DNA of 5,834 nucleotides. It comes from an uncultured Ruminococcus sp. Its GTDB lineage: Bacteria > Bacillota > Clostridia > Oscillospirales > Acutalibacteraceae. A program made the translations under genes and the position numbers. The notes under the pieces are model-generated. The model was given only the letters and a program-made list of their open reading frames with translations, was not told the origin of the DNA and made no database searches. The stretch is from contig CACYDY010000217.1 in assembly GCA_902773245.1 (NCBI GenBank), positions 1 through 5,834 on the forward strand, written 5' to 3'. Shown here one piece after another: positions 1-5,627 of the stretch (position 1 is the first letter of the stretch; the number at the start of each line of letters is the position of its first letter).

Positions 1-1
1 A

Positions 2-91
2 ACCGACAATTTGAAGTTTTGCGAGCAGTATGTTTTGATCATTCAGTTTTTCGCAGGAAACAGCAAAACCATCAACAACATAAAAATCTAA
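2..91 (+). CDS. Possible C-terminal end of a truncated upstream gene
   Basis: This frame is open from the window edge and ends at TAA 89-91, just before the GNAT gene. It would encode 29 residues ending ...NSKTINNIKI, a mildly hydrophobic stretch with a Lys/Asn-rich tail, which is a reasonable C-terminus. The stop overlaps the AAGGAG ribosome binding site of the next gene, a spacing typical of operons. Against it, the segment is too short to recognise. Frame 1 is also open here, to a TAA at 97-99, but gives an Arg/Gln/His-rich peptide that looks like a shadow. No product is proposed; sequence left of the window would settle it. Confidence 0.3.
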   Translation, partial: TDNLKFCEQYVLIIQFFAGNSKTINNIKI

Positions 92-95
92 GGAG
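90..95 (+). promoter_or_regulatory. Ribosome binding site of the GNAT gene
   Basis: AAGGAG lies 9 nt before the ATG at 105 and fixes that start. It overlaps the stop of the possible upstream reading frame. No promoter can be assigned because only about 100 bp are available upstream. Confidence 0.8.
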
Positions 96-104
96 ATAAT
101 TAAA

Positions 105-557
105 ATGAAAGAATACTTGTATATCACATTAAGACAAAAACCCGAATTAAGAGAAAGTGCCGCCGAATGGTTCAACAGCAAATGGGGAGTGCCGACTCAA
201 GCGTATCTCGAGTGCATGGACGAATATCTTGGTGGTAATACAGAGTACGGTTGGTATCTCTGCTTGGACGGTGATCGTATTGTAGGAGGAATGGGGGTTA
301 TTGAGAACGACTTCCACGACCGAAAAGACCTCAGCCCCAACGTCTGCGCTGTTTACACCGAGGAAGAATACCGCTGTCAGGGTATCGCAGGAAAGCTTTT
401 GGATCTGGCAGTAGCGGATATGCGTTCAAAGGGCATTTCGCCCGTTTATCTTGTGACAGACCACACAGGATTTTACGAGCGATACGGCTGGGAGTTTTAC
501 TGCATGGCACAGGGCGACGGAGAGGAAGAACCGACAAGACTTTACATTCACAAATAA
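105..557 (+). CDS. GNAT-family N-acetyltransferase
   Basis: A cytosolic acetyltransferase of 150 residues, the normal length for a single GNAT domain, which moves an acetyl group from acetyl-CoA to an amine. The acetyl-CoA pyrophosphate-binding motif A is clear: strand SPNVCAVYTEEEYR (77-90) runs into RCQGIAGKLL (90-99), matching R/QxxGxG/A at R90, G93 and A95. Motif B follows as DHTGFYERYGWEFY (119-132), with the usual late F-Y-x-x-x-G-F/W pattern. The N-terminal part contains the conserved DGDRIVGGMGV strand pair (55-65). The acceptor cannot be read from the sequence: it could be a small molecule, a peptide or an aminoglycoside-like amine. The gene is followed closely by a small unknown gene, probably in the same transcript. 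ATG with a good ribosome binding site makes the start secure. Confidence 0.93.
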   Translation: MKEYLYITLRQKPELRESAAEWFNSKWGVPTQAYLECMDEYLGGNTEYGWYLCLDGDRIVGGMGVIENDFHDRKDLSPNVCAVYTEEEYRCQGIAGKLLDLAVADMRSKGISPVYLVTDHTGFYERYGWEFYCMAQGDGEEEPTRLYIHK

Positions 558-588
558 TTACATATAATAAAACAGGACGGTGAGATTG

Positions 589-912
589 GTGGAACAAGGA
601 CGAAGCAAAAACCCTTATGACGATATGGACGAATACTCGGAAAACGCCGAGAAACAGTGGCTTCAAGCCTTGCGTCAAGCTCCCGGAGCAGACATGACAA
701 AACGACACACCGATGTTTTTAAACCGAAGAACATTCGGGAATTTGCAAAGCACATGGACGCACGAGAACGAGCAAAAAACATATCGAATCTTTGTCTTGG
801 GGAGTTTCACACGGCATGTGAAGAATATCTGAAAACAGGCAAGGTGCCGCCGATTAAATCGAGCTTCAATGAGAAAGCGGAGAGTGTCAACGAGTGGCTG
901 AAATATAGATAA
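589..912 (+). CDS. Small soluble hypothetical protein
   Basis: I do not recognise this family. The protein is about 107 residues, highly charged, without membrane segment or signal peptide, and mostly predicted helical by eye. Visible blocks are NPYDDMDEYSENAEKQWL (8-25), FKPKNIREFAKHMDARERAK (44-63) and a C-terminal SSFNEKAESVNEWLKYR (91-107). No Cys/His metal motif or helix-turn-helix is evident. Codon and residue composition look like a real gene. It lies 31 bp after the acetyltransferase and is probably co-transcribed with it. The start is uncertain: GTG 589 has GGTGA (579-583) 5 nt before it and is my choice. TTG 586 has AGGA (574-577) 8 nt before it, and GTG 580 is possible but has almost no room for a ribosome binding site. 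The stop, TAA 910-912, is firm. Confidence 0.75.
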   Translation: MEQGRSKNPYDDMDEYSENAEKQWLQALRQAPGADMTKRHTDVFKPKNIREFAKHMDARERAKNISNLCLGEFHTACEEYLKTGKVPPIKSSFNEKAESVNEWLKYR

Positions 913-965
913 AACAATTTTGCGAACCATGTGACCAATCCAATTTTGAGTTTGATAACTTTTTC

Positions 966-994
966 TTGTGTACCTGATTTATGTGTGATATAAT
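966..994 (+). promoter_or_regulatory. Extended -10 sigma-A promoter for the YitT-family gene
   Basis: A perfect TATAAT at 989-994 is preceded by TGA (986-988), the extended -10 element. A weak -35, TTGTGT at 966-971, stands at exactly 17 bp. Transcription would start near 1001, giving a leader of about 35 nt to the TTG at 1036. The strong extended -10 plausibly compensates for the poor -35. Confidence 0.72.
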
Positions 995-1019
995 TTTCTT
1001 ATTAATAATCAAAAGCTTC

Positions 1020-1026
1020 AAAGGGG
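1020..1026 (+). promoter_or_regulatory. Ribosome binding site that decides the TTG start of the YitT-family gene
   Basis: AAAGGGG sits 9 nt before TTG 1036 and 0 nt before the upstream in-frame TTG 1027. This favours the shorter, 297-residue protein. Confidence 0.7.
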
Positions 1027-1035
1027 TTGATTTTA

Positions 1036-1929
1036 TTGAGAAATATTATTTTCAAATTACTCAACAGCAAGAAAATCAGACTGATTGTGGATTTTGCGGG
1101 TATTCTGATCGGTGCGGTAATTGCGGCTTTTGCGATCGAAGAATTTTTAGTCCCCTGCACAATTCTTGACGGCGGTGTAGTCGGAATAGGAATAATGATC
1201 AATAACCTGACACGACTGCCTTTGAGTATATTAACGGTGGTATTCAATATTCCCTTTCTGATCGTTGGATCAAGAAAAATGGGCAAAATGTTCATTGTCA
1301 AATCAGCGTTTGGAATGGCAATGTTTTCTGTCTTTTTGGAGTTGTTTTCAAAATTAAAGAACGCAACGAACGAATATCTGCTTGCAGTTTCCTTTGGCGG
1401 AGTGCTGCTGGGGATCGGAGTAGGTCTTGTGATACGCTTCGGAGGATGTCTTGACGGAACCGAAACCGTGGCGATCCTGCTCAACAAAAGATATAAATTC
1501 CCGGTTGGCAAGATCGTGCTTGTTTTCAATATTTTCATATTTATAGTAGCAGGATTTCTATTCGGATTTGACCGTTCAATGTACAGTCTGCTAACATATT
1601 TTATTACATCAAAGGTGCTTGATATTGTTGAAAACGGTATGGAGCAAACAAAAGCCGCTATGATCATTACGAACGATTCCAAACAGATTTCAAAGGAAAT
1701 CTACGAACGGCTCGGAAGAACGGTAACGATCATGGAAGGGGAAGGGCTTGTAAGCGGAAAAAAGGTTGTGCTTTATTGTGTGCTTACTCGTTTCGAAATA
1801 CACGAGCTTAGAGATATAATAAAAAGCATCGACGCTTCGGCGTTTATAGCTATTAGCGACGTTTCGGAAATAATTGGTACGCATATGAAAAGCAAGGTCT
1901 CGCTTGATAAGGTAGAAAAGAAGCAATAA
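1036..1929 (+). CDS. YitT-family membrane protein (DUF161 + DUF2179)
   Basis: An integral membrane protein of 297 residues, the usual length of the YitT/YpjC/YqfU family. The N-terminal DUF161 part (about 14-205) has five to six hydrophobic helices: about 17-38, 43-56, 65-78, 86-104, 116-135 and 158-178. It includes the family-typical DGGVVGIGIMINNLT (45-59) and GGCLDGTETVAILLNK (136-151). The cytosolic C-terminal DUF2179 domain (about 225-281) shows GEGLVSGKKVVLYCVLTR (235-252) and the end motif AFIAISDVSEIIG (269-281). The biochemical role of the family is not established; transport is often suggested. Start choice: AAAGGGG (1020-1026) is 9 nt before TTG 1036, whereas an in-frame TTG at 1027 directly abuts that site and cannot be served by it. 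The gene has its own promoter and is convergent with the redox block on the other strand. Confidence 0.92.
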   Translation: MRNIIFKLLNSKKIRLIVDFAGILIGAVIAAFAIEEFLVPCTILDGGVVGIGIMINNLTRLPLSILTVVFNIPFLIVGSRKMGKMFIVKSAFGMAMFSVFLELFSKLKNATNEYLLAVSFGGVLLGIGVGLVIRFGGCLDGTETVAILLNKRYKFPVGKIVLVFNIFIFIVAGFLFGFDRSMYSLLTYFITSKVLDIVENGMEQTKAAMIITNDSKQISKEIYERLGRTVTIMEGEGLVSGKKVVLYCVLTRFEIHELRDIIKSIDASAFIAISDVSEIIGTHMKSKVSLDKVEKKQ

Positions 1930-1997
1930 AACAAAAAGAGTTGACGATACCGCTATGTCTATCTCGGCAAATCATATTATTTCATAAAATATAACCG

Positions 1998-2040
1998 GGC
2001 ACATAACCGTCTATTATTTCGGTTATGTGCCTTTGTAATA
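1998..2040. terminator. Hairpin terminator between convergent genes
   Basis: GGCACATAACCG (1998-2009) and CGGTTATGTGCC (2020-2031) form a perfect 12-bp stem around a 10-nt AT-rich loop. On the plus strand it is followed by only a short T run (CTTTGTAAT). On the minus strand it is followed by CGGTTATATTTTAT, also a weak T tract. It lies between the ends of the YitT-family gene (plus) and the flavoprotein pseudogene (minus), so it probably serves both directions. A further copy of ATAACCG at 1991-1997 could pair with the same right arm as an alternative shorter stem. Confidence 0.72.
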
Positions 2041-2082
2041 AAATAAATCTGACATTCGGTTAAATCACTATCAAGATTCTTA

Positions 2083-2703
2083 TCAGATAAAATTGGTATA
2101 TATTGTTTCTTCGTATTCGGGTTTCTTTATCCCGTTGGCAGATGCCGCCTGCTGTGCCTTAAGAAGATAAGCCATATTTTGACCGAGAGTACGCATAGTC
2201 TGTAGACCCTCTTCATCTTTTCTTACATCATCGGGCGTATATCCGTGTACTTGATTCCAATACTGTGAGCTTACTACATGCATATTCACCATCAAAAAAT
2301 ATTGGTTCAGGCGTTCAAATGCCGCAGTAGCTCCTCCTCTTCTGCATGAAACAACCGATGCCGCAAGTTTTCCGGCAAGCTTTGACTTCGGTGTGCTGAA
2401 CACAAATCTGTCCAGGAACGATGTCAACCGACCGTTTGGTCCTTCGTAATAAACAGGAGAGCCTACGATAATTGCGTCAAATTCGTCGATCCTTGCAGAT
2501 GTCTCGTTTACAATATCCTTAAATACGCATTCTCCCTTTGACTAACACTGAAAACAGGCAATACAATCCTGCATAGGCTTTTTACCGAGCCACAGGATCT
2601 CTGCATCGACATCATTCATTTTTAACGTTTCAGCAACCTCATTCAACGCAGTGTAGGTACAGCCGTGTTCATTGGGGCTGCCGTTTATAAGCAATGCTTT
2701 CAT
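2083..2703 (-). pseudogene. Iron-sulfur flavoprotein / NADPH-dependent FMN reductase-like, interrupted by an in-frame TAG
   Basis: Read through codon 54, this frame gives 206 codons of a complete flavodoxin-fold protein of the FMN_red/Isf type. It starts with MKALLINGSPNEHGCT, whose GSPxxxGxT loop (8-16) binds the FMN phosphate. It continues with DAIIVGSPVYYEGPNGRLTSF (76-96), the second flavin loop. Between them is C47-x2-C50-x2-C53-x5-C59, the compact cysteine motif that holds a 4Fe-4S cluster in iron-sulfur flavoproteins. Codon 54, directly after C53, is TAG (complement of 2542-2544). No frameshift is present and both halves are intact, so a single substitution explains it; TGG (Trp) or CAG (Gln) are one change away. 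Termination would leave 53 residues lacking most of the fold. A downstream restart looks unlikely, since no ATG occurs for some distance after the stop. The start ATG overlaps the preceding gene's TGA (ATGA) and has AGAGGA (2718-2713) 9 nt ahead. Confidence 0.85.
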
Positions 2704-3101
2704 ACATCAAATTCCTCTTTCAACTCCATCATTCCGCGAATTTCTGCATGACCGTTCTCAAGATAAAACAGTCCCATTTCCCAACCATTTTTATCATACA
2801 ACGCCATGATCTGCGGCATTGCTTCACGAACCTTTGCCAAAAGAGCGTCATCCTTTACAATTCTGACCTCTCCGTCATAACGCAGAAACTCTCCGCCGCT
2901 TACTGCCAGGACTTCTACCTTTGGATTTTCCGTCAGTTGTTTAAATACATTCTTAAATGTACCACAGCCGAAGTACAGCTTATCATCAGCGAGCATATGA
3001 AAACCGAAAGGACGACCTTTGGGCTTGTCTCCTTCTGTTGTCAGAAAATAAAATGTTTTGGCTTTGTCAAGAAATTGACAGACCTTTTCAGTGTTTGACA
3101 T
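2700..3101 (-). CDS. Pyridoxamine 5'-phosphate oxidase-like FMN-binding protein
   Basis: A 133-residue single-domain split-barrel protein, the typical size for small PNPOx-like flavoproteins. The N-terminal helix is followed by FYFLTTEGDKPKGRPFGF (17-34), where T-x-x-G-x-P-x-x-R-P is the family's opening strand pair and flavin-phosphate contact. Then come KNVFKQLTENPKVEVLAV (50-67), with the characteristic NPKV turn, and FLRYDGEVRIVKDD (72-85). Genuine PdxH enzymes are much longer, so vitamin B6 synthesis is unlikely; FMN- or F420-type oxidoreductase or nitroreductase-like activity is more plausible. The ATG at 3101 has GGAG (3114-3111) 9 nt before it. Its TGA overlaps the ATG of the flavoprotein gene by ATGA, which implies translational coupling. 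It follows the alcohol dehydrogenase gene by 76 bp on the same strand. Confidence 0.9.
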   Translation of the reverse strand: MSNTEKVCQFLDKAKTFYFLTTEGDKPKGRPFGFHMLADDKLYFGCGTFKNVFKQLTENPKVEVLAVSGGEFLRYDGEVRIVKDDALLAKVREAMPQIMALYDKNGWEMGLFYLENGHAEIRGMMELKEEFDV

Positions 3102-3120
3102 TATTGTATTCTCCGTTTTC

Positions 3121-3147
3121 TAAATAGTCTTGGACACCAACTATTTA
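3121..3147. repeat. Imperfect inverted repeat upstream of the PNPOx-like gene (candidate operator)
   Basis: TAAATAGT (3121-3128) and ACTATTTA (3140-3147) are perfect 8-bp arms with 11 bp between them. Alternatively, TTGG (3130-3133) and CCAA (3137-3140) extend the outer pairing to an 11-bp stem with a 2-nt bulge and a 3-nt loop. It lies 20-46 bp upstream of the ATG on the minus strand, in the gap after the dehydrogenase gene. No T run follows on the minus strand, so it is not a clear terminator. An operator or an mRNA hairpin between genes are the likely options. Confidence 0.5.
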
Positions 3148-3177
3148 TAAAAAAATTCAGAATGTTTAATTGCCCAT

Positions 3178-4341
3178 TTAAAGCGATGCAGTAAATATTT
3201 CTGCGATATCCTGTTCCGAAAGCGGCGACCAGGCATTCTCCAAGCCTTCGTTGACTGCGATATGGTGTGCCATTTCTCCGATTCGGCTCTCATCGATTCC
3301 GACATCCTTCAGGTGCATCGGGATTCCGATAGACTCAAAGAAACGATATGTTTCGTCAATGGCTTTGTTTGCGATCTCGTAATCATCAAGAGAACCATCA
3401 ATACCGAATACATTAACTCCATATTTTACGAAACGGCTGATAGTCTTGTCACCCAGGATATGCTTCATCCATCTTGGTGTGATGATCGCCAGACCCTCTC
3501 CGTGAGTGATGTCATAATAGGCGGAAAGTGCGCGCTCCATACCGTGGCAGGGCCAGCCCGAATAGCTGTTTCCGAGAGAATAGATAGCGTTGCAGCCATA
3601 TGTGCAGTCGAGCATCATCTCCGCTCTTGCAGTGTAATCCTCTGGATTCTCAAGACACTTCCTTGCATTGATCATCAGACTCTTCAAGCCTGCTTCCATG
3701 AAACCGTCGTTCAACAGCGTAGAGTCCTCGCAGAAATACTGCTCCATAATATGGTTCATAGCGTCGGCACAGCCTGCTGCAGTCTGTTTTTTCGATACCG
3801 TAAAAGTATAGGTCGGATCAAGAAATGATACGGCAGGGTAGAGGTGCGGATCCATATATCCGATTTTGTCATTCGTTTCGGTTCGGGAAATTACACCGCC
3901 ACAGTCATATTCGCTTCCTGTCGCAGCCAGCGTAATGATGTCAACTATAGGCAAAGCCGACTGTGCCTTTACCTTATACGAGATCAGATCCCACGGATCT
4001 CCGTCATACTTTGCACCCGCTGCGATCGCCTTTGAGCAGTCAAGAACGCTTCCTCCGCCCACTGCAAGGATTACATCAATACCGTTTTCCTTACAGATCT
4101 TAACACCGTCAAGAACGCTCGGATCGTATTTTGGATTCGGCTGAATACCTGACAATTCATAAATTTCCGCATCAGCCAGAAGTTCTTTCACCTTGTCGTA
4201 AAGACCAAGTTTTTTGATACTTCCTCCGCCATAGGTGAGAAGCACCTTCTTACCGTAATTGCCCATTACCTCGGGCAGCTTTGAGATAGCTCCCTTGCCG
4301 AAGATAAGCCTGGTTGGTGTCATGTAATCAAAATTCTGCAT
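3178..4341 (-). CDS. Iron-containing NADPH-dependent alcohol/aldehyde dehydrogenase (YqhD/BdhA type)
   Basis: A cytosolic group III metal-dependent dehydrogenase that interconverts aldehydes or ketones and alcohols with NAD(P)H. It has 387 residues, the same length as E. coli YqhD. The opening MTPTRLIFGKGAISKL (7-22) is typical of the family. GGGSIKKLG (38-46) matches the loop that accepts the NADP 2'-phosphate in YqhD and butanol dehydrogenases, so NADPH is favoured. The dinucleotide motif GGGSVLDCSKAIA is at 95-107 and TLAATGSE at 137-144. Predicted metal ligands are D193, H197, H266 and H280, one position from the known YqhD ligands D194, H198, H267 and H281. The substrate is not determined; broad aldehyde reduction or butanol formation are the usual roles. 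The ATG has AGGAGGA (4355-4349) 7 nt before it. It is the first gene of a probable redox cassette with the PNPOx-like and flavoprotein genes. Confidence 0.95.
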   Translation of the reverse strand: MQNFDYMTPTRLIFGKGAISKLPEVMGNYGKKVLLTYGGGSIKKLGLYDKVKELLADAEIYELSGIQPNPKYDPSVLDGVKICKENGIDVILAVGGGSVLDCSKAIAAGAKYDGDPWDLISYKVKAQSALPIVDIITLAATGSEYDCGGVISRTETNDKIGYMDPHLYPAVSFLDPTYTFTVSKKQTAAGCADAMNHIMEQYFCEDSTLLNDGFMEAGLKSLMINARKCLENPEDYTARAEMMLDCTYGCNAIYSLGNSYSGWPCHGMERALSAYYDITHGEGLAIITPRWMKHILGDKTISRFVKYGVNVFGIDGSLDDYEIANKAIDETYRFFESIGIPMHLKDVGIDESRIGEMAHHIAVNEGLENAWSPLSEQDIAEIFTASL

Positions 4342-4348
4342 AATGCTT

Positions 4349-4355
4349 TCCTCCT
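4349..4355 (-). promoter_or_regulatory. Strong ribosome binding site of the dehydrogenase gene
   Basis: On the minus strand AGGAGGA lies 7 nt before the ATG at 4341. This is a near-perfect match to the anti-Shine-Dalgarno and supports high translation of the dehydrogenase. Confidence 0.85.
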
Positions 4356-4520
4356 ATTTTTATTACAAATTTTTTCGAAAAATTCAATAAGCTTTACTGC
4401 TTCCTGTTCTCAAAATACGAAAGGCACTCCGACAATTTTCTCCGTTTCAAAATCTGTCAATAATAAAATATCTTACCAAATTTCTTTCAGTGGCGATTTG
4501 CAGACAATACCTTAATCATT

Positions 4521-4549
4521 ATTTTAAACAATTTAGTAAAAAAATACAA
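4521..4549 (-). promoter_or_regulatory. Tentative promoter for the dehydrogenase gene
   Basis: On the minus strand TTGTAT (4549-4544) and TAAAAT (4526-4521) are spaced by 17 bp. This would start transcription near 4514 and leave a leader of about 170 nt. The -35 is weak and the whole region is AT-rich, so chance matches are expected. A TTGACA at 4460-4455 is a better -35 but has no fitting -10 at 16-18 bp. Confidence 0.28.
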
Positions 4550-4762
4550 TAATTTTCCAAAAATAAATGTAAATTTTGTATGAACATAAAATCATTCGCA
4601 ATCCGAGTCAAGTTAACACTAACACCGATCTCGCAACATTGGGTTGGTAATTGCATAATTACAGCATATTTTCAATGTATTTTAGCATTATAGCAAAGAA
4701 CATCATGAACATATTTATCCGATATGGCATTATTCAAAGAGCTTGAAGACTGACGCATTAGT

Positions 4763-5410
4763 TTAGTCGTCGTCTGAAACGGAAGGTGTATCTCTTTCGC
4801 TGATATACTGAGTTGTAACATATGGGGTGTTCTCGATGATTATATGGGGAGCTTTCAGGCGAATAAACTCCGAGAACTGTCTCCACTGAGGGTCATTCAA
4901 ATCTGTCTTTAGCTGACCGAGATTGTAATATTTGCCGCCAACGCAGATTTGCGGAACATAACAGTCATATTTGGTACCGTCCTCATAACTCACCTTAACG
5001 ATATTCATTCTGACTGAAGATATTTCCTCGTACAGAAAAATCAATCCGTCACCCTTGAGAAACATACAGTACCGTCCGATCTTGACCTTACCTTTTTTAA
5101 AGAAGGGAACGGCGTTTTTAAAGTCTTCTATCACAAGATCGAGTATTCCTCTGCTCCTGAATTCCGTAATACGTTGTTCAAAACGCTTTTTAGAATTTCC
5201 AAAAACAACTTTGAAAATAAAACTGACGATCACGCTGATCACAATCAGATATAAAACGGGTCTTGCATAATTTATTGCGTATTTCAAGGTGTTGACTCCC
5301 TCCTGTGAGGAAGCTGCAAACAACACTGCCGCAAACGAAATAATCAATATCAAAACGCCAAGACTCATGCTCCGGCTTCTGCCAACACAATACTTTCTCA
5401 TTTCTTTCAT
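4763..5410 (-). CDS. Hypothetical membrane protein with two TM helices and a cytosolic C-terminal domain
   Basis: I cannot name the family. The 215-residue protein has a short basic N-terminus (K2, R5, K6, R11, R13), a first hydrophobic helix at about 17-34, a short outside loop, and a second helix at about 51-70 followed by GNSKKRFEQR. This places both ends in the cytoplasm. Residues 72-190 form a soluble region with alternating strands: KGKVKIGRYCMFLKGDG (106-122), LIFLYEEISSVRMNIVKVSY (123-142) and YDCYVPQICVGGKYYNLGQL (148-167), then a helix ending LKAPHIIIEN (185-194). The strand pattern, with a Y/F-L-F...I-x-x-V segment, recalls bacterial PH-like membrane-associated domains, but this is only inference. 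The tail is acidic (SVSDDD). GAGGTGA (5420-5414) supports the ATG at 5410. It is a single gene with its own strong promoter. Confidence 0.85.
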   Translation of the reverse strand: MKEMRKYCVGRSRSMSLGVLILIISFAAVLFAASSQEGVNTLKYAINYARPVLYLIVISVIVSFIFKVVFGNSKKRFEQRITEFRSRGILDLVIEDFKNAVPFFKKGKVKIGRYCMFLKGDGLIFLYEEISSVRMNIVKVSYEDGTKYDCYVPQICVGGKYYNLGQLKTDLNDPQWRQFSEFIRLKAPHIIIENTPYVTTQYISERDTPSVSDDD

Positions 5411-5422
5411 ATTTCACCTCAT

Positions 5423-5449
5423 AAAAGCTAAGTTTTAATCGAAGCTTTT
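5423..5449 (-). other. Hairpin in the leader of the membrane-protein gene
   Basis: AAAAGCT (5423-5429) and AGCTTTT (5443-5449) pair over 7 bp with a 13-nt loop. In the minus-strand mRNA it ends 2 nt before the GAGGTGA ribosome binding site (5420-5414). It may be a weak leader structure affecting translation. The stem is AU-rich with only two G-C pairs, so it could also be chance. Confidence 0.3.
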
Positions 5450-5476
5450 TTGTTAACCGTTATCATGTTAATTAGA

Positions 5477-5505
5477 ATTATACCATTCCCAAGCGGTTTT
5501 TTCAA
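5477..5505 (-). promoter_or_regulatory. Near-consensus sigma-A promoter of the membrane-protein gene
   Basis: On the minus strand TTGAAA (5505-5500) and TATAAT (5482-5477) are separated by exactly 17 bp, with TGG directly before the -10 (extended -10). Transcription would begin near 5470, about 60 nt before the ATG at 5410. It lies after the terminator of the upstream gene, so the membrane-protein gene is transcribed independently. Confidence 0.87.
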
Positions 5506-5566
5506 TATTTTTAAAAAGATAATAAAAATATCGTTATAAGGTGCAGTTCAATGCGTTTTTATTTAT

Positions 5567-5610
5567 TAAAAAAGCACAGGGCATTGGCTTTGAAAGCTTA
5601 GACCTGTGCT
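5567..5610 (-). terminator. Rho-independent terminator of the right-edge gene
   Basis: On the minus strand AGCACAGG (5610-5603) pairs with CCTGTGCT (5580-5573) in a perfect 8-bp stem, followed by TTTTTTAATAAATA. The 22-nt loop contains a small inner hairpin, GCTTT-C-AAAGC (5597-5587). It lies 17 bp after the TAA of the partial gene entering from the right edge. Confidence 0.88.
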
Positions 5611-5627
5611 GCCAAAAATGCGGCGAA

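Larger units (their letters stand above)
4342..4762. other. AT-rich intergenic region without a recognisable gene
   Basis: About 420 bp between the dehydrogenase start and the end of the membrane-protein gene, both on the minus strand. I find no convincing reading frame, tRNA or riboswitch fold. It should hold the dehydrogenase promoter and leader. Small palindromes are present: TTTTTCGAAAAA (4371-4382), about 16 nt upstream of the dehydrogenase ribosome binding site, and GTAATT-GCAT-AATTAC (4647-4662). TTCAA-AGAGC-TTGAA near 4734-4748 is a weak inverted repeat just after the upstream gene; it lacks a T run and is not a convincing terminator. Confidence 0.6.

Noticed and set aside
331..930. 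Long minus-strand reading frame opposite the acetyltransferase and the small gene
   Set aside because: Its translation is Cys/Arg/Phe-rich without family features, and it overlaps two well-supported plus-strand genes with ribosome binding sites.
915..948. Direct repeat CAATTTTG at 915-922 and 941-948
   Set aside because: Only 8 bp, AT-rich and present twice; this is expected by chance and shows no regular array.
1002..1682. 226-codon minus-strand frame opposite the YitT-family gene
   Set aside because: It is Pro/Thr/Ile/Ser-rich, as expected for the antisense of a membrane protein, and the plus strand matches a known family over its full length.
1941..1975. TTGACG followed by an AT-rich stretch after the YitT-family gene, as a promoter
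   Set aside because: No -10 lies at 16-18 bp from it and no plus-strand gene follows.
2542..2544. TAG as a pyrrolysine codon
   Set aside because: No pyl genes are in the window, Pyl is known mainly from methylamine methyltransferases, and a simple nonsense substitution explains the data. It is kept only as an alternative in the finding.
2694..3098. Plus-strand frame opposite the PNPOx-like gene
   Set aside because: It mirrors the PNPOx-like gene almost exactly, has no ribosome binding site, and its product shows no recognisable domain.
3262..3828. Plus-strand frame opposite the dehydrogenase gene
   Set aside because: The minus strand encodes a full-length YqhD-type enzyme with all metal ligands, so this is a shadow.
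4371..4382. TTTTTCGAAAAA palindrome as a terminator or operator
   Set aside because: It is a 12-bp palindrome without a loop, made of A/T runs, and is likely low-complexity chance just upstream of the dehydrogenase ribosome binding site.
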